A stretch of 64,000 nt of DNA, taken from positions 682,001 to 746,000 of the forward strand of contig OY764545.1 of assembly GCA_963668495.1 (NCBI GenBank), given 5' to 3'. The first letter of the stretch is position 1. Each line of letters opens with the position of its first letter. Positions 1 to 8,101 of this stretch are shown here, piece by piece. Made by a program: the position numbers and the translations under genes. The notes under the pieces were generated by a model. The model worked only from the letters and a program-made list of their open reading frames with translations, searched no databases and was not told the origin of the DNA. The stretch comes from Oleispirillum sp963668495 (GTDB taxonomy: Bacteria > Pseudomonadota > Alphaproteobacteria > Rhodospirillales > Rhodospirillaceae).

Positions 1-1
1 C

Positions 2-94
2 GCCACTTTGGACGGCGGAGCCGGACGCGGCGGACAAATTTGTGCCGCGCTGTTCGGTCTGCAATGCAGCATGGTCCAGAACTTTACCGCCTGA
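2..94 (+). CDS. C-terminal end of an unrecognised protein (partial)
   Basis: The reading frame is open from the left edge of the window and stops with TGA at 92-94, giving 30 residues that begin ATLDGGAGRGG and end in MVQNFTA. The composition looks protein-like and the frame runs convergently into the ammonium transporter gene 30 bp further on. I do not recognise the family. With so little sequence it could be a chance open frame; the edge location is the main reason to list it. Confidence 0.35.
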   Translation, partial: ATLDGGAGRGGQICAALFGLQCSMVQNFTA

Positions 95-124
95 CCCCTG
101 CTGCGTTGCCCAATTGCCGCGACG

Positions 125-1351
125 TTAGCTTCGCACCAGATCTTGCTCCGGGGTTGATGAAATGCTGTGAATGGACAGATCCGCGCCCCGGTACTCTTCC
201 TCTGCCTCCAGACGGATGCCAATGCTTTTTGCCAAGCTGCCATAGACCGCAAACCCGCAGATCGCGGCAAAGCTGGCTCCGGCTATTGACCCAAGCAATT
301 GCGACATCAAACTGACACCGCCTAGGCCGCCAAGGAGTTCCTGCCCGAAAATCCCGCAGGCAATACCGCCAAACAGACCGCACATGCCGTGCAAAGGCCA
401 GACCCCCAGCACATCATCAATCCGCCATTTTTCCTGACACTGGATAAATCCCCAGACAAACAGTCCCCCGGCAATCGCCCCGGTCACCAATGCCCCCAAC
501 GGATGCATGACATCGGAACCGGCACAAACCGCAACCAGACCCGCCAACGCCCCGTTGTGAATAAATCCCGGATCGTTTCGCCCCACGACCAAGGCGCACA
601 GGATGCCGCCGACCATCGCCATCAATGAATTCACGGCGACCAATCCGGTCACACCATCTAAACTTTGCGCGCTCATGACATTGAATCCAAACCAGCCCAC
701 ACACAAAATCCACGAGCCAAGTGCAAGAAAGGGAATGTTGCTGGGCGGGAATGCATGACTTTGCCCATTGCGTCCATAGCGGCCCATACGCGCCCCCAAC
801 ATGACCACGGCCCCAAGGGCCAACCACCCGCCAACCGCATGCACAACAATAGACCCGGCGAAGTCATGAAACGGCTGTCCGAAGTGTTGCTGTAACCAAT
901 TTTGCAAACCAAAATTCCCGTTCCAGACCACGCCTTCGAACATCGGATACACCAGCCCGGTCAGAACTGCGGTTGCCATCAATTGCGGTACAAATTTTGC
1001 CCGTTCTGCAATTCCACCGGAAATAATCGCCGGGATCGCCGCCGCAAAGGTCAACAGGAAGAAAAACTTGACCAAATCAAGGCCACTTTTGGCGAAGGCG
1101 TCTCCCTCTGCCCCGGTCAAAACCGCCGCCGGAGCCAGAAAGTTCACACCATAAGCCACGGCATAGCCAATGCTGAAATACGCAATTGTAGAAACGGCAA
1201 AATCCACAATGATTTTAACCAAGGCATTTACCTGATTTTTGTGGCGGACGGTCCCGACTTCCAAGAACGCAAAACCTGCATGCATAGCCAGCACCATGAT
1301 CGCCCCCATCAATACGAAGAAGACGTCGGCACCAATCTGGTTTGTTTCCAT
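125..1351 (-). CDS. amt: Ammonium transporter, Amt family
   Basis: The protein of 408 residues is an Amt/Rh-family channel for ammonium in the inner membrane. It is hydrophobic throughout, consistent with about 11 membrane helices. It shows the family signature DFAGSIVVHAVGG, which carries the conserved Asp and the first pore His, and the second pore His in WPLHGMCG. The C-terminal tail (after GIRLEAEEEY) is the cytoplasmic region that in this family contacts PII proteins. No signal peptide is obvious. No glnK/glnB gene is visible in the 350 bp upstream of the start; it could lie outside the window. Confidence 0.95.
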   Translation of the reverse strand: METNQIGADVFFVLMGAIMVLAMHAGFAFLEVGTVRHKNQVNALVKIIVDFAVSTIAYFSIGYAVAYGVNFLAPAAVLTGAEGDAFAKSGLDLVKFFFLLTFAAAIPAIISGGIAERAKFVPQLMATAVLTGLVYPMFEGVVWNGNFGLQNWLQQHFGQPFHDFAGSIVVHAVGGWLALGAVVMLGARMGRYGRNGQSHAFPPSNIPFLALGSWILCVGWFGFNVMSAQSLDGVTGLVAVNSLMAMVGGILCALVVGRNDPGFIHNGALAGLVAVCAGSDVMHPLGALVTGAIAGGLFVWGFIQCQEKWRIDDVLGVWPLHGMCGLFGGIACGIFGQELLGGLGGVSLMSQLLGSIAGASFAAICGFAVYGSLAKSIGIRLEAEEEYRGADLSIHSISSTPEQDLVRS

Positions 1352-1521
1352 TTCCCGATTACCCTGTTTTTATTGCCCCACATTAGTGCGGTAGCTTTTG
1401 GACATTCGGGGCAGGATTAACAAAAATCATGCCAAGTTATGCAGTATCGGTGAGAGGGCCAATCACGCCCCCGGATTTCGTGGCGATCACGGGCCAGACC
1501 TTGACCCCTGATTCCAAACGG

Positions 1522-1541
1522 CATCAGGCATATGCCTGATG
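1522..1541. repeat. Perfect 20-bp palindrome (CATCAGGCA motif)
   Basis: CATCAGGCATATGCCTGATG reads identically on both strands. It lies in the 356-bp gene-free stretch between amt and the feo block. The half-site CATCAGGC recurs twice more 80-160 bp away as the arms of a long hairpin, so the motif is present four times in 170 bp. It may be a protein-binding site or a REP-like element; nothing in the sequence decides. Confidence 0.7.
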
Positions 1542-1621
1542 AATAGGCAGATCGTTGCCTACTATTCGTTCACTTGACGAATTGGAATTTACCAATCCAG
1601 TATTTTATGTAATAACGTAAC

Positions 1622-1689
1622 TGCCTGATGCCGGTGGGGAGGTTAAGCATTCACTGTCCCGCAAGGCCTCGACCTTCCGGCATCAGGCA
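1622..1689. repeat. 13-bp inverted repeat with 42-nt loop, downstream of the feo block
   Basis: The arms TGCCTGATGCCGG (1622-1634) and CCGGCATCAGGCA (1677-1689) are perfectly complementary. The structure begins 18 bp after the stop codon of the Cys-rich peptide gene in the direction of feo transcription, where a terminator or mRNA-stabilising structure is expected. No U-tract follows it on the minus strand, so it is not a standard intrinsic terminator. It shares its core with the palindrome at 1522-1541. Confidence 0.7.
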
Positions 1690-1707
1690 CTTTCCCGCAG
1701 CAAGACC

Positions 1708-1917
1708 TTATTCGCACTTTTTCGTAATGGATGTGCCACAGGTCTTTTTGGATGAACAGCCACCACATTTGCTGCCGGAACTGCCGAAATAGGTACGATA
1801 CAAATAGTACAGGCACAGGCCGCAGATCACAGCCACAATCACCAGTTCCAATCCGCTGATATTCGCCTCGGCCCCAAGATTGACTGCCGGGGCAGTCGTG
1901 ATTTTATCTACGCTCAT
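1708..1917 (-). CDS. FeoB-associated Cys-rich membrane peptide
   Basis: A 69-residue protein whose ATG overlaps the feoB stop codon by four bases (ATGA), so it is probably translationally coupled. Residues 1-20 are polar, residues about 22-43 form one membrane helix (ISGLELVIVAVICGLCLYYL), and the C-terminal tail is rich in Cys (CGGC, KKTC, KKCE), with five Cys after residue 50. This layout matches the FeoB-associated Cys-rich family (PF12669-like), small partners encoded next to feoB and thought to assist iron passage at the membrane. A longer upstream reading in the same frame runs inside feoB and is not supported. Confidence 0.85.
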   Translation of the reverse strand: MSVDKITTAPAVNLGAEANISGLELVIVAVICGLCLYYLYRTYFGSSGSKCGGCSSKKTCGTSITKKCE

Positions 1918-4460
1918 GATTGTACCTCTTTCACCGTATTGCCATACCGTGGGACCGGCAACCAGTGCCCAAACGGTCGCCGGAACAGGCCCACAACAAT
2001 CAGCAACGCCAAGGATATAAAATACACGGCAGACATCATTTCTATTCCGCTCAGCGCAAAGGCCTCGCCCAGCGTATACACAAGGCTGGCAACGGACAGG
2101 CCCAAAATAGTCGGGAAGATGATGGAGAACATCATCCACCAATATGACCCGGTTTCCACCCGCACCATAATGGTGGTCGCAAGGCACGGCGGATACAAGG
2201 CAAAGAACAACATAATCGCCAATGCCGCCATGGCGGTGTACCCGGCGGCAGCCTGCGCTGCCCCCATACGGTCTTCAAGGGTTTTGTTTTCGCCTTCGTT
2301 TTGTTCAAACAGTACCCCAAGGGTTGCGACACTGCTTTCACGCGCAGCAAAGGAGCTCAGCAATGCCACGTTGATCTTCCAATCAAAGTTCGCAAATTGG
2401 GTTACAGGCTCCAACCCGCGACCAATCTGTCCAAGGAAACTGTTGACCAGACGTTCGTCTTTCATTTCCCGGCGTAAGGTTTTCCGGTCATTTACCAAAG
2501 TTTTCAACGCACGCCCGGCATTACGAACGTCTTTGTCACGGCTGCGTTCAAGGAACACATAATATTCTGGATAGACTTTGCTGTATTTCAGATCAACCGC
2601 CGTGGATGCATCACTTCCAGATGCATTCAGCTTTTCGGACTTATACGCCGTATAGACATTGACCAATTTCACAAGGTTTTCTTGTGAGTCCACGGCAGGC
2701 AATAGTTTGTTCCCGTCCATGGCTTTATAAAAATTGCCAATCGCCATTTCAGCTTGCTGTTGATAATACACCTCACGCTCAGGCGTTAGTCCGGGGAATT
2801 GCAGCATCGCATACACAACGGCAGCAACCGCGAGTACCACGGTTCCGACTTTTTTAATGTATAGCCACGTCCGGTCAAACGAGCGACGCGCCACACCGGA
2901 CACTGTCGGCAAATGGTAATGGGGCAATTCCATAACGAACGGCGCGGTTTCCTTATTGCGGAGCACCGTCACCGAAAGCAGTTTCGCCACCAGCAAGGCA
3001 AAGATCACCGTAATGGTCGACAGATAAAACAGCACCAGTCCCTTATGATCGGCAAAATAGATATTGATCAGCAGCGTATATAAAGGAACCTTCGCCAGAC
3101 AGTTCATGAACGGTACGGTCAAGATCGTTGCGATCCGTGCCCGTTCATCGGGAATCCCTTTGGTTGCCATAACGCCGGGAACGGCACAGCCCCCGGCAAA
3201 AACCCCCGCCAAAATAAACGGCAATGTCGACTGCCCATGCAATCCAAACCGATGCAAAATCCGGTCAAGAATAAAGGCAATTCGCGCCATGTATCCGCTG
3301 TCTTCCAGCATGGCAATCAGGGCGAACAGGATCAGGAAAATCGGCACATAGTTCAAAAGAGTATTGGCAGAATCCACCAACCACAGCCCTAATGATCGAA
3401 CCTGTGGATCATACAGGAACCCGGCATCTGGCAATAAATCGGCAATGGCAATGCGCACGGCAGCAAGGTAAGGCCACGTCACCTTGGTCAACTCATAGCC
3501 CTGCACGATGGATAACTCGTAAATCGCCCAAACCGTCAGCAGCAAGAAAACCGGAGCCAACCACCGATTCAACAGAAATCGGTCAACCCGTTCCGATAAG
3601 GGAGCCGCGGCTTTACGATCCTGCGTCGTGCAGGTGCGGACAATATCCGCCGCCAAATCTTCCCGCGCCGCAACAATGGCATCCCCAGCAGTCATGCCAT
3701 TGGTCACGTAAAATGCTTGCCGCTGCACATGGGCATGGTTCAGCACCGCGTGCGGATTATCCATACGTCGATTCAGGAAGTCAGCTGCGCCGCTGTCACT
3801 TTCCAGCAGTTTTGTCGCCAACCACCGGGCTGATATTTCCTGACTGACTTTGGGGATCGCATTGATCAGGCGTTGCAGGTCCGTAACCGCTGCATCCACC
3901 ACTCCATAATTCAGGGTCAGCGGCACGCGTTCACTGGTCTTCGCCGCCGCCATAATGGCCTGACGCAAATCCTCAATGCCATGGCCCTTGCGCCCTATGC
4001 AAGCAATAACAGGAACGCATAACCGTTGTTCCAGCAGCTGTAAATCAATGGAAATACCGCGGCGCTCCGCCACGTCCATCATGTTAAGGACCACCACCAC
4101 AGGCGCGCCCATTTCCAGCAATTGGAACGTCAAATGCAGGCCACGCTTCAAATTGCTGGCATCCAACACGTTCACCACAACGTCCGGGCGTTCCTGCATC
4201 AAAAAGCGACGCGCAACCCGTTCTTCCAAAGAATAGGACGTCAGACTGTAGGTTCCGGGCAGATCGACGACCTCAACACGGCAACCACCTTCACGGTAAA
4301 ACCCGCTTTTCTTATCGACCGTTACACCGGGGTAGTTGGCAATATGCTGATGCACGCCGGTCAATGCGTTGAATAGGGTAGACTTCCCGGCGTTTTGCTG
4401 CCCAGCAAGGGCAATAACAAGTCCGTCACGCACGGGCATGATTGCTTGAGCCTCAGACAT
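1914..4460 (-). CDS. feoB: Ferrous iron transport protein B
   Basis: FeoB imports Fe(II) across the inner membrane. The chosen ATG at 4460 has a strong GGAGGT ribosome site and gives 848 residues; an upstream in-frame start would add 23 basic residues inside feoA. The N-terminal GTPase domain shows G1 GQQNAGKST, G2 YPGVTVDKK, G3 DLPGTYS and G4 NMMD. The membrane core follows, with the FeoB motifs AGVFAGGCAVPGVMA and PFMNCLAKVPLY. A long charged insertion (from EREVYYQQQ to LRREMKDER, roughly 130 residues) separates membrane segments in the C-terminal half and makes the protein longer than the usual 700-770 residues. It overlaps feoA by 8 bp. Confidence 0.97.
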   Translation of the reverse strand: MSEAQAIMPVRDGLVIALAGQQNAGKSTLFNALTGVHQHIANYPGVTVDKKSGFYREGGCRVEVVDLPGTYSLTSYSLEERVARRFLMQERPDVVVNVLDASNLKRGLHLTFQLLEMGAPVVVVLNMMDVAERRGISIDLQLLEQRLCVPVIACIGRKGHGIEDLRQAIMAAAKTSERVPLTLNYGVVDAAVTDLQRLINAIPKVSQEISARWLATKLLESDSGAADFLNRRMDNPHAVLNHAHVQRQAFYVTNGMTAGDAIVAAREDLAADIVRTCTTQDRKAAAPLSERVDRFLLNRWLAPVFLLLTVWAIYELSIVQGYELTKVTWPYLAAVRIAIADLLPDAGFLYDPQVRSLGLWLVDSANTLLNYVPIFLILFALIAMLEDSGYMARIAFILDRILHRFGLHGQSTLPFILAGVFAGGCAVPGVMATKGIPDERARIATILTVPFMNCLAKVPLYTLLINIYFADHKGLVLFYLSTITVIFALLVAKLLSVTVLRNKETAPFVMELPHYHLPTVSGVARRSFDRTWLYIKKVGTVVLAVAAVVYAMLQFPGLTPEREVYYQQQAEMAIGNFYKAMDGNKLLPAVDSQENLVKLVNVYTAYKSEKLNASGSDASTAVDLKYSKVYPEYYVFLERSRDKDVRNAGRALKTLVNDRKTLRREMKDERLVNSFLGQIGRGLEPVTQFANFDWKINVALLSSFAARESSVATLGVLFEQNEGENKTLEDRMGAAQAAAGYTAMAALAIMLFFALYPPCLATTIMVRVETGSYWWMMFSIIFPTILGLSVASLVYTLGEAFALSGIEMMSAVYFISLALLIVVGLFRRPFGHWLPVPRYGNTVKEVQS

Positions 4461-4722
4461 AATCGACCTCCACCGCCCGCGCTTCCGTCCGGCGAATGGC
4501 AACAAACGCCTCACCAATCTGGATTTCAATCGGATCGCGCAGCGGTGCGCTTCGAACCACCGTCACCTGGGATTTTGGAACAACGCCCATGTCCATCAAA
4601 CGCTGTCGCACTGCACCCTGACTGTGTAAGGCCCGCACGATACAAATCGTGCCCTGCCTGACATCATCAAGGCTCAAAAACGGGTCTTGGTCGACGGATG
4701 TTTGCGACAGTTGCGGCGTCAT
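4453..4722 (-). CDS. feoA: Ferrous iron transport protein A
   Basis: An 89-residue SH3-like FeoA protein (start MTPQLSQ), the small cytoplasmic partner of FeoB. The core LDDVRQGTICIVRAL, the turn VRQRLMDMGV and the motif IEIQIGEAFVAIRR are typical of FeoA. A start 17 codons upstream is possible, but AAAGG/AGAGG sequences lie just before the chosen ATG. Its stop overlaps the feoB start, so the pair is translated together. Confidence 0.93.
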   Translation of the reverse strand: MTPQLSQTSVDQDPFLSLDDVRQGTICIVRALHSQGAVRQRLMDMGVVPKSQVTVVRSAPLRDPIEIQIGEAFVAIRRTEARAVEVDYV

Positions 4723-4758
4723 CCTCTGATACCTTTTTTCCAGATTACAAAACAATAG

Positions 4759-4794
4759 ATCGCGCCCTGCCAAGAGGGAGGAGCAGGGCGCGAT
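4759..4794 (-). terminator. Hairpin between the DUF4198 gene and feoA
   Basis: The arms ATCGCGCCCTGC and GCAGGGCGCGAT form a perfect 12-bp stem with a 12-nt loop. On the minus strand it is followed by a T-rich stretch (ATTGTTTTG), so it can act as an intrinsic terminator or attenuator 37 bp before feoA. It would reduce read-through from the periplasmic genes into feoAB unless antitermination or an internal promoter exists. Confidence 0.7.
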
Positions 4795-4795
4795 G

Positions 4796-4885
4796 CGGTG
4801 CTGTCAGAGCCAAGGAATACAAAACATGGCTGCAATGAAATTGTTTGTTATGCCTTCCCCGACCTATGCCAAAGCGACAGCACCG
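4796..4885 (-). repeat. Long-range inverted repeat in the feoA leader
   Basis: CGGTGCTGTC (4796-4805) and GACAGCACCG (4876-4885) are perfectly complementary across 70 nt. They sit directly beside the terminator-like hairpin at 4759-4794, so the whole spacer between the DUF4198 gene and feoA is highly structured. A regulatory leader is possible. No known riboswitch consensus was recognised. Confidence 0.6.
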
Positions 4886-4891
4886 TAGGGA

Positions 4892-5701
4892 TTATTTCAT
4901 GTCAAAGGCTTGAACCCAGATCACAGCATCTTGGCTCAACTCTTTGCCCTTAAACTCTTTTGCCGGGCCGGAGCCAAGGGCAGCAAACCCCCAATGTCCG
5001 GCTTTCGGAATACCGAAAGTGAACACGCCATCAGCATCCGTAATGGCAACAATTGCACCACCGGGCATCGGGCCGACCGTTGCCTTTTGCGGTTTGTTGG
5101 CTTTCATGTCCGGTTCGGCTGCGATGTATTCGATTTCGATTTCCGCACCGGCCACCGGCTTACCGTCTGCCAGCACAACGCCAGAGAACGTAGACCCGGC
5201 GACAATATTTGTCGGTTTGTTCAACGGCACAATTTCCGTCGGCAGACCAATCGGTTCATTCCAATCTGTCGGCAATTGCCCCTTGTTGACAAAGGACTTG
5301 GTCACTTGCTGGATATAGATATCTTCACTTTTTTCATAGTATGGGGCCGGAACCAAACCAAAGATGTAATCACCATTCCGGCGAACTTTTACATCTGCTT
5401 CAAAAGCCTTGGCTTTGCTATCCACACCATTGAAAGTGATCGGCTTCAGCGCAGATTTCAGGTCAGTCTTTTGGCCTTTTAATACGTAAAAGAATTCCTC
5501 CGGCTGACCCATGTCCATAGTGTGACCATTTTCCATGGGATGCCAGAAGACAAGCTTCATCGGCACAGTCGCGGCTTCTTCCAAATTGACTTGCGGCGTA
5601 TACAACAGTTGAAAGTGTGCTTCAGCAGACGGAGCCGCCACAACAGTACCGCCAACAGCAATGGCAGCCGCAAGAGCGGCGTGGGTCAAAGTCTTTTTCA
5701 T
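4892..5701 (-). CDS. Periplasmic DUF4198-family protein
   Basis: The 269-residue protein has a Sec signal peptide (MKKTLTHAALAAAIAVGG, cleavage probably after APSAEA), so the mature N-terminus begins with His (AHFQLLYTP). DUF4198 proteins are periplasmic and are often encoded with transition-metal transporters (for example NikK in Ni/Co systems). The C-terminal half resembles an Ig-like/carboxypeptidase-regulatory fold (GVVLADGKPVAGAEIEIE, TDADGVFTFGIPKAG). It lies 8 bp downstream of another small periplasmic gene and upstream of feoAB behind a Fur box, so a role in periplasmic iron handling is inferred. Confidence 0.85.
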   Translation of the reverse strand: MKKTLTHAALAAAIAVGGTVVAAPSAEAHFQLLYTPQVNLEEAATVPMKLVFWHPMENGHTMDMGQPEEFFYVLKGQKTDLKSALKPITFNGVDSKAKAFEADVKVRRNGDYIFGLVPAPYYEKSEDIYIQQVTKSFVNKGQLPTDWNEPIGLPTEIVPLNKPTNIVAGSTFSGVVLADGKPVAGAEIEIEYIAAEPDMKANKPQKATVGPMPGGAIVAITDADGVFTFGIPKAGHWGFAALGSGPAKEFKGKELSQDAVIWVQAFDMK

Positions 5702-5709
5702 CAGATTAC

Positions 5710-6030
5710 CTATTCAACAATGTCATCACTGGAAATAACGATTTGGTGCCCGGCACCTGCGTCAAACATCACGGTGTACTTGCCTTTAGGCTTGGCAAAT
5801 TCGAACTCGCTGTTTTCATTCATTTTGCCTTCAAGCACGACCTTCCCGCCGTCATCCTTCACAAACAGCGCGACACCGGACGCGGACGAACCATCAGAAA
5901 ACCCGCCTTCACACAGCACCGTACCGTCCCCATTGTCATAACAAGCGCACAGCGGCGTATGAGCCTGAGCCGGAGTTGCATAAGCAAAGGCTGCAATGGC
6001 AGCGACCGGCAAAATTGACATTACTTTCAT
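5710..6030 (-). CDS. Small periplasmic protein of the iron-uptake block
   Basis: A 106-residue protein starting MKVMSIL behind AAAGGA. It has a signal peptide ending ATPAQA, so the mature chain starts HTPLCACYDNGDGTVLCEGG, rich in Cys, His and Asp and therefore a plausible metal-binding site. The remainder (SGVALFVKDDGGKVVLEG, KGKYTVMFDAGAGHQIVI) looks like a small beta-sandwich. It is first in the transcription unit, followed by DUF4198 and feoAB. I do not know a named family. A start ten codons further upstream is possible but has no better ribosome site. Confidence 0.8.
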   Translation of the reverse strand: MKVMSILPVAAIAAFAYATPAQAHTPLCACYDNGDGTVLCEGGFSDGSSASGVALFVKDDGGKVVLEGKMNENSEFEFAKPKGKYTVMFDAGAGHQIVISSDDIVE

Positions 6031-6206
6031 CATCCATCCTTTCGTGGAAGTAACGGCCTGCACCGGAATGATGCTTCACCTGACAGGGTTAAGAAGGCGT
6101 ACGACCAACCGCCCATTCGGTACAGACCGACACTTCAACAGTGCAGTTATGCTTGCACGATCATCCCAACCCATTCCCTATGGATGATTCGTGTGGCTCG
6201 CTTGTT

Positions 6207-6229
6207 GTAGTTGATAATCATTATCACAT
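6207..6229. promoter_or_regulatory. Fur box upstream of the ferrous-iron block
   Basis: GATAATCATTATC at 6213-6225, flanked by TT and ACA, matches the core of the classical Fur operator (GATAATGATAATCATTATC) and is nearly palindromic. It lies about 180 bp before the first gene of the minus-strand iron block, so iron-dependent repression of that block is the natural reading. Confidence 0.8.
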
Positions 6230-6416
6230 AAAGTGCGAAAATATGCCATTTCACAGACAAGACATCGAGTAACCCACATTCAATGTCGGATATTTCTGGC
6301 TATTTCGGGCCCAAAATCATTCTATCTCGTTGATTTATGATGATTATTTTTTGCGCCTATAGGTCATTCTGTCAGCTGACACATGACAGAATCATTTGGG
6401 TTACTCTAAACATAAA

Positions 6417-6436
6417 TGCGACTCATTCTCATTGCG
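6417..6436. promoter_or_regulatory. Fur-like site before the zinc-ribbon gene
   Basis: TGCGACTCATTCTCATTGCG contains the repeated NATTCTCATT pattern of Fur-family operators (TCATTCTCATT on this strand, AATGAGAATGA on the other). It lies about 60 bp upstream of the ATG at 6495. The rest of the 6031-6494 spacer holds only this site, the better Fur box at 6213-6225, and AT-rich promoter-like DNA. Confidence 0.5.
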
Positions 6437-6494
6437 CGATAATCAACCATGCGCTACAGTGCCCCGACTCCATAAATAAAAACTGTTGTTTTCC

Positions 6495-7037
6495 ATGCAT
6501 GAAGCTGAAGCCGAATCCCTGCTGGCCCGGATCCGTTGGCCCAACACCATTCATTGCCCTTGTTGTGGTGATAACAGTGGATATTCACTGAATATTCGCA
6601 ATATCCAGCGTCCACGTTACAAATGCAGAAAATGCCGTCGCCAATTCAGCGTGACCAAAGGCACAATACTTGAGGGCGTGCGCGCACCGCTCAGCTGCTG
6701 GGTCGCCACTGTCCAATGGGCGTGCAGTCAGGACGTGTCCATCAAACGCCCCTGTGATTTGTGTTCACGGGTCGGGGTTGGCACACGAGCCGCAGATAAC
6801 GCCATTACGCGCTTGATATATGCTCAATGCCGTGAACCGTTACGGAGCCTGATACTGGCGAACAACCCGCGCAACTCAGGCATAGCCGAGCGATTGCCGC
6901 ACCAATTGTGTCTAAGCGGATTGAACTGGCAGCACGTGATGACGGCATTGATGCGAACCTCGCCACCCAACGCCACAGCCCGCGAGCCTAGACCCATGCC
7001 AGAAGAGCAAAAACAGCCAGAGCCAGCCCTGCGCTGA
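6495..7037 (+). CDS. Orphan zinc-ribbon protein, IS1595-transposase-like N-terminus
   Basis: The 180-residue product begins MHEAEAE. Residues about 10-55 are a zinc ribbon of the IS1595/ISXO2 transposase type (RIRWPNTIHCPCCG, then RPRYKCRKCRRQFSVTKGTIL). In full-length transposases this is followed by a linker and a DDE nuclease domain; here the protein ends without one, and the rest (VGVGTRAADNAITRLIYAQ) resembles only a short helical segment. It may be a transposase remnant or a domesticated DNA-binding regulator. The last 50 bp overlap the convergent cobD gene. A TTG start three codons upstream is possible. Confidence 0.6.
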   Translation: MHEAEAESLLARIRWPNTIHCPCCGDNSGYSLNIRNIQRPRYKCRKCRRQFSVTKGTILEGVRAPLSCWVATVQWACSQDVSIKRPCDLCSRVGVGTRAADNAITRLIYAQCREPLRSLILANNPRNSGIAERLPHQLCLSGLNWQHVMTALMRTSPPNATAREPRPMPEEQKQPEPALR

Positions 7038-7977
7038 TACAGCAGGCGACCAAATAGATTTTCAGGGCACGCTTGATGTCCCTGAATGTCAGGTCGAACG
7101 GTCCTTCGCCAATCCACGGATCATCAACCTTATAGCCGTCATATTGGCGCGGCCCCAGCAAGCGAACACCCAATGCACCCGCCATGGCGGTTTCCGGCCA
7201 ACCCGCATTGGGGGAATGGTGGATACGGCAATCCCTGAGCATAATTCGGCGGGCGCGTTTGGCATCCGCCCCCGGCACCACCGCCGCAGCCGCGACAAAA
7301 ATCCAACCGGACAGGCGGGCCGGAACATAGTTCAGTACATCGTCGAATTTGGCGGACGCCCACCCGAAGTCCCGATACTTATCATTCAGATAACCGATCA
7401 TGCTATCCAGCGTACTGACTGCCTTAAACGCCAACAGGCCGGGCAGGCCCAGCATCACATACCAGAACAGTGGGCTGACAATGCCATCGGAATAATTCTC
7501 TGCGCAGGATTCAATGGCTGCACGGCTGACACCGCCCTCATCCAAACGACTGGGATCGCGGGCAACAATCATCGCCACCGCCTGCCGTCCGCCTTCAATG
7601 CCATGATCCCGCAAACCGTTGGCGATGGCATTGACGTGCTTATACAAGTCGTTTTGTGCGATCAACAAATACACCATGACCACTTCCAAAATCCAACCGT
7701 AAGGGATCGCCAGCCGAGCCTGAACAATGGCAAAGCCAGCCCCATAACTGATGGTGATCATCACCAACAGCAGGCACACACCCAACCGTTTGCGTGCCGC
7801 GTTGGACCGTTCCGGGCGGTTCCACCGGGCATCCAGCCACGAAATCAGGTTGCCCAGAACCATCACCGGGTGCGGAATAACCCGGTACAAGGCGTGGGGG
7901 TCGCCGATCACCGCATCAATGGTCAAGGCGATCAGCAAAATCCAGAATTGGTCAAGCGTGGCGAATGTTTCAGGCAT
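6988..7977 (-). CDS. cobD: Adenosylcobinamide-phosphate synthase (CobD/CbiB)
   Basis: The 329-residue integral membrane enzyme joins (R)-1-amino-2-propanol O-phosphate or its equivalent to adenosylcobyric acid in cobalamin synthesis. It carries the family features: N-terminal IDAVIGDPHALYRVIPHPVMVLG, the central ESCAENYSDGIVSPLFWYVMLGLPGLLAFKAVS region written across residues 155-190, and the YLNDKYRDFGWASAKFDD stretch. This is CobD in the Pseudomonas sense (CbiB in Salmonella), not the PLP decarboxylase. It is separate from cobB, which lies on the other strand 1.4 kb away. Confidence 0.95.
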   Translation of the reverse strand: MPETFATLDQFWILLIALTIDAVIGDPHALYRVIPHPVMVLGNLISWLDARWNRPERSNAARKRLGVCLLLVMITISYGAGFAIVQARLAIPYGWILEVVMVYLLIAQNDLYKHVNAIANGLRDHGIEGGRQAVAMIVARDPSRLDEGGVSRAAIESCAENYSDGIVSPLFWYVMLGLPGLLAFKAVSTLDSMIGYLNDKYRDFGWASAKFDDVLNYVPARLSGWIFVAAAAVVPGADAKRARRIMLRDCRIHHSPNAGWPETAMAGALGVRLLGPRQYDGYKVDDPWIGEGPFDLTFRDIKRALKIYLVACCISAGLALAVFALLAWV

Positions 7978-8101
7978 GGTCCTTCCTTTGCCGGGGATGA
8001 TTGGACCGATCCGCCGCGGGCGTCAACTGATTTGTTACATGCTTGCAATTACAGAAGAACGGTCGCACCCTATGACCCATCTGACCAAACGGGGGGGACC
8101 A

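Noticed and set aside
7751..8101. Longer N-terminus of the DsbD_2-SCO1 fusion
   Set aside because: The upstream part of the frame runs antisense through cobD and has no membrane or signal character; starts at 8072 or 8102 are sufficient.
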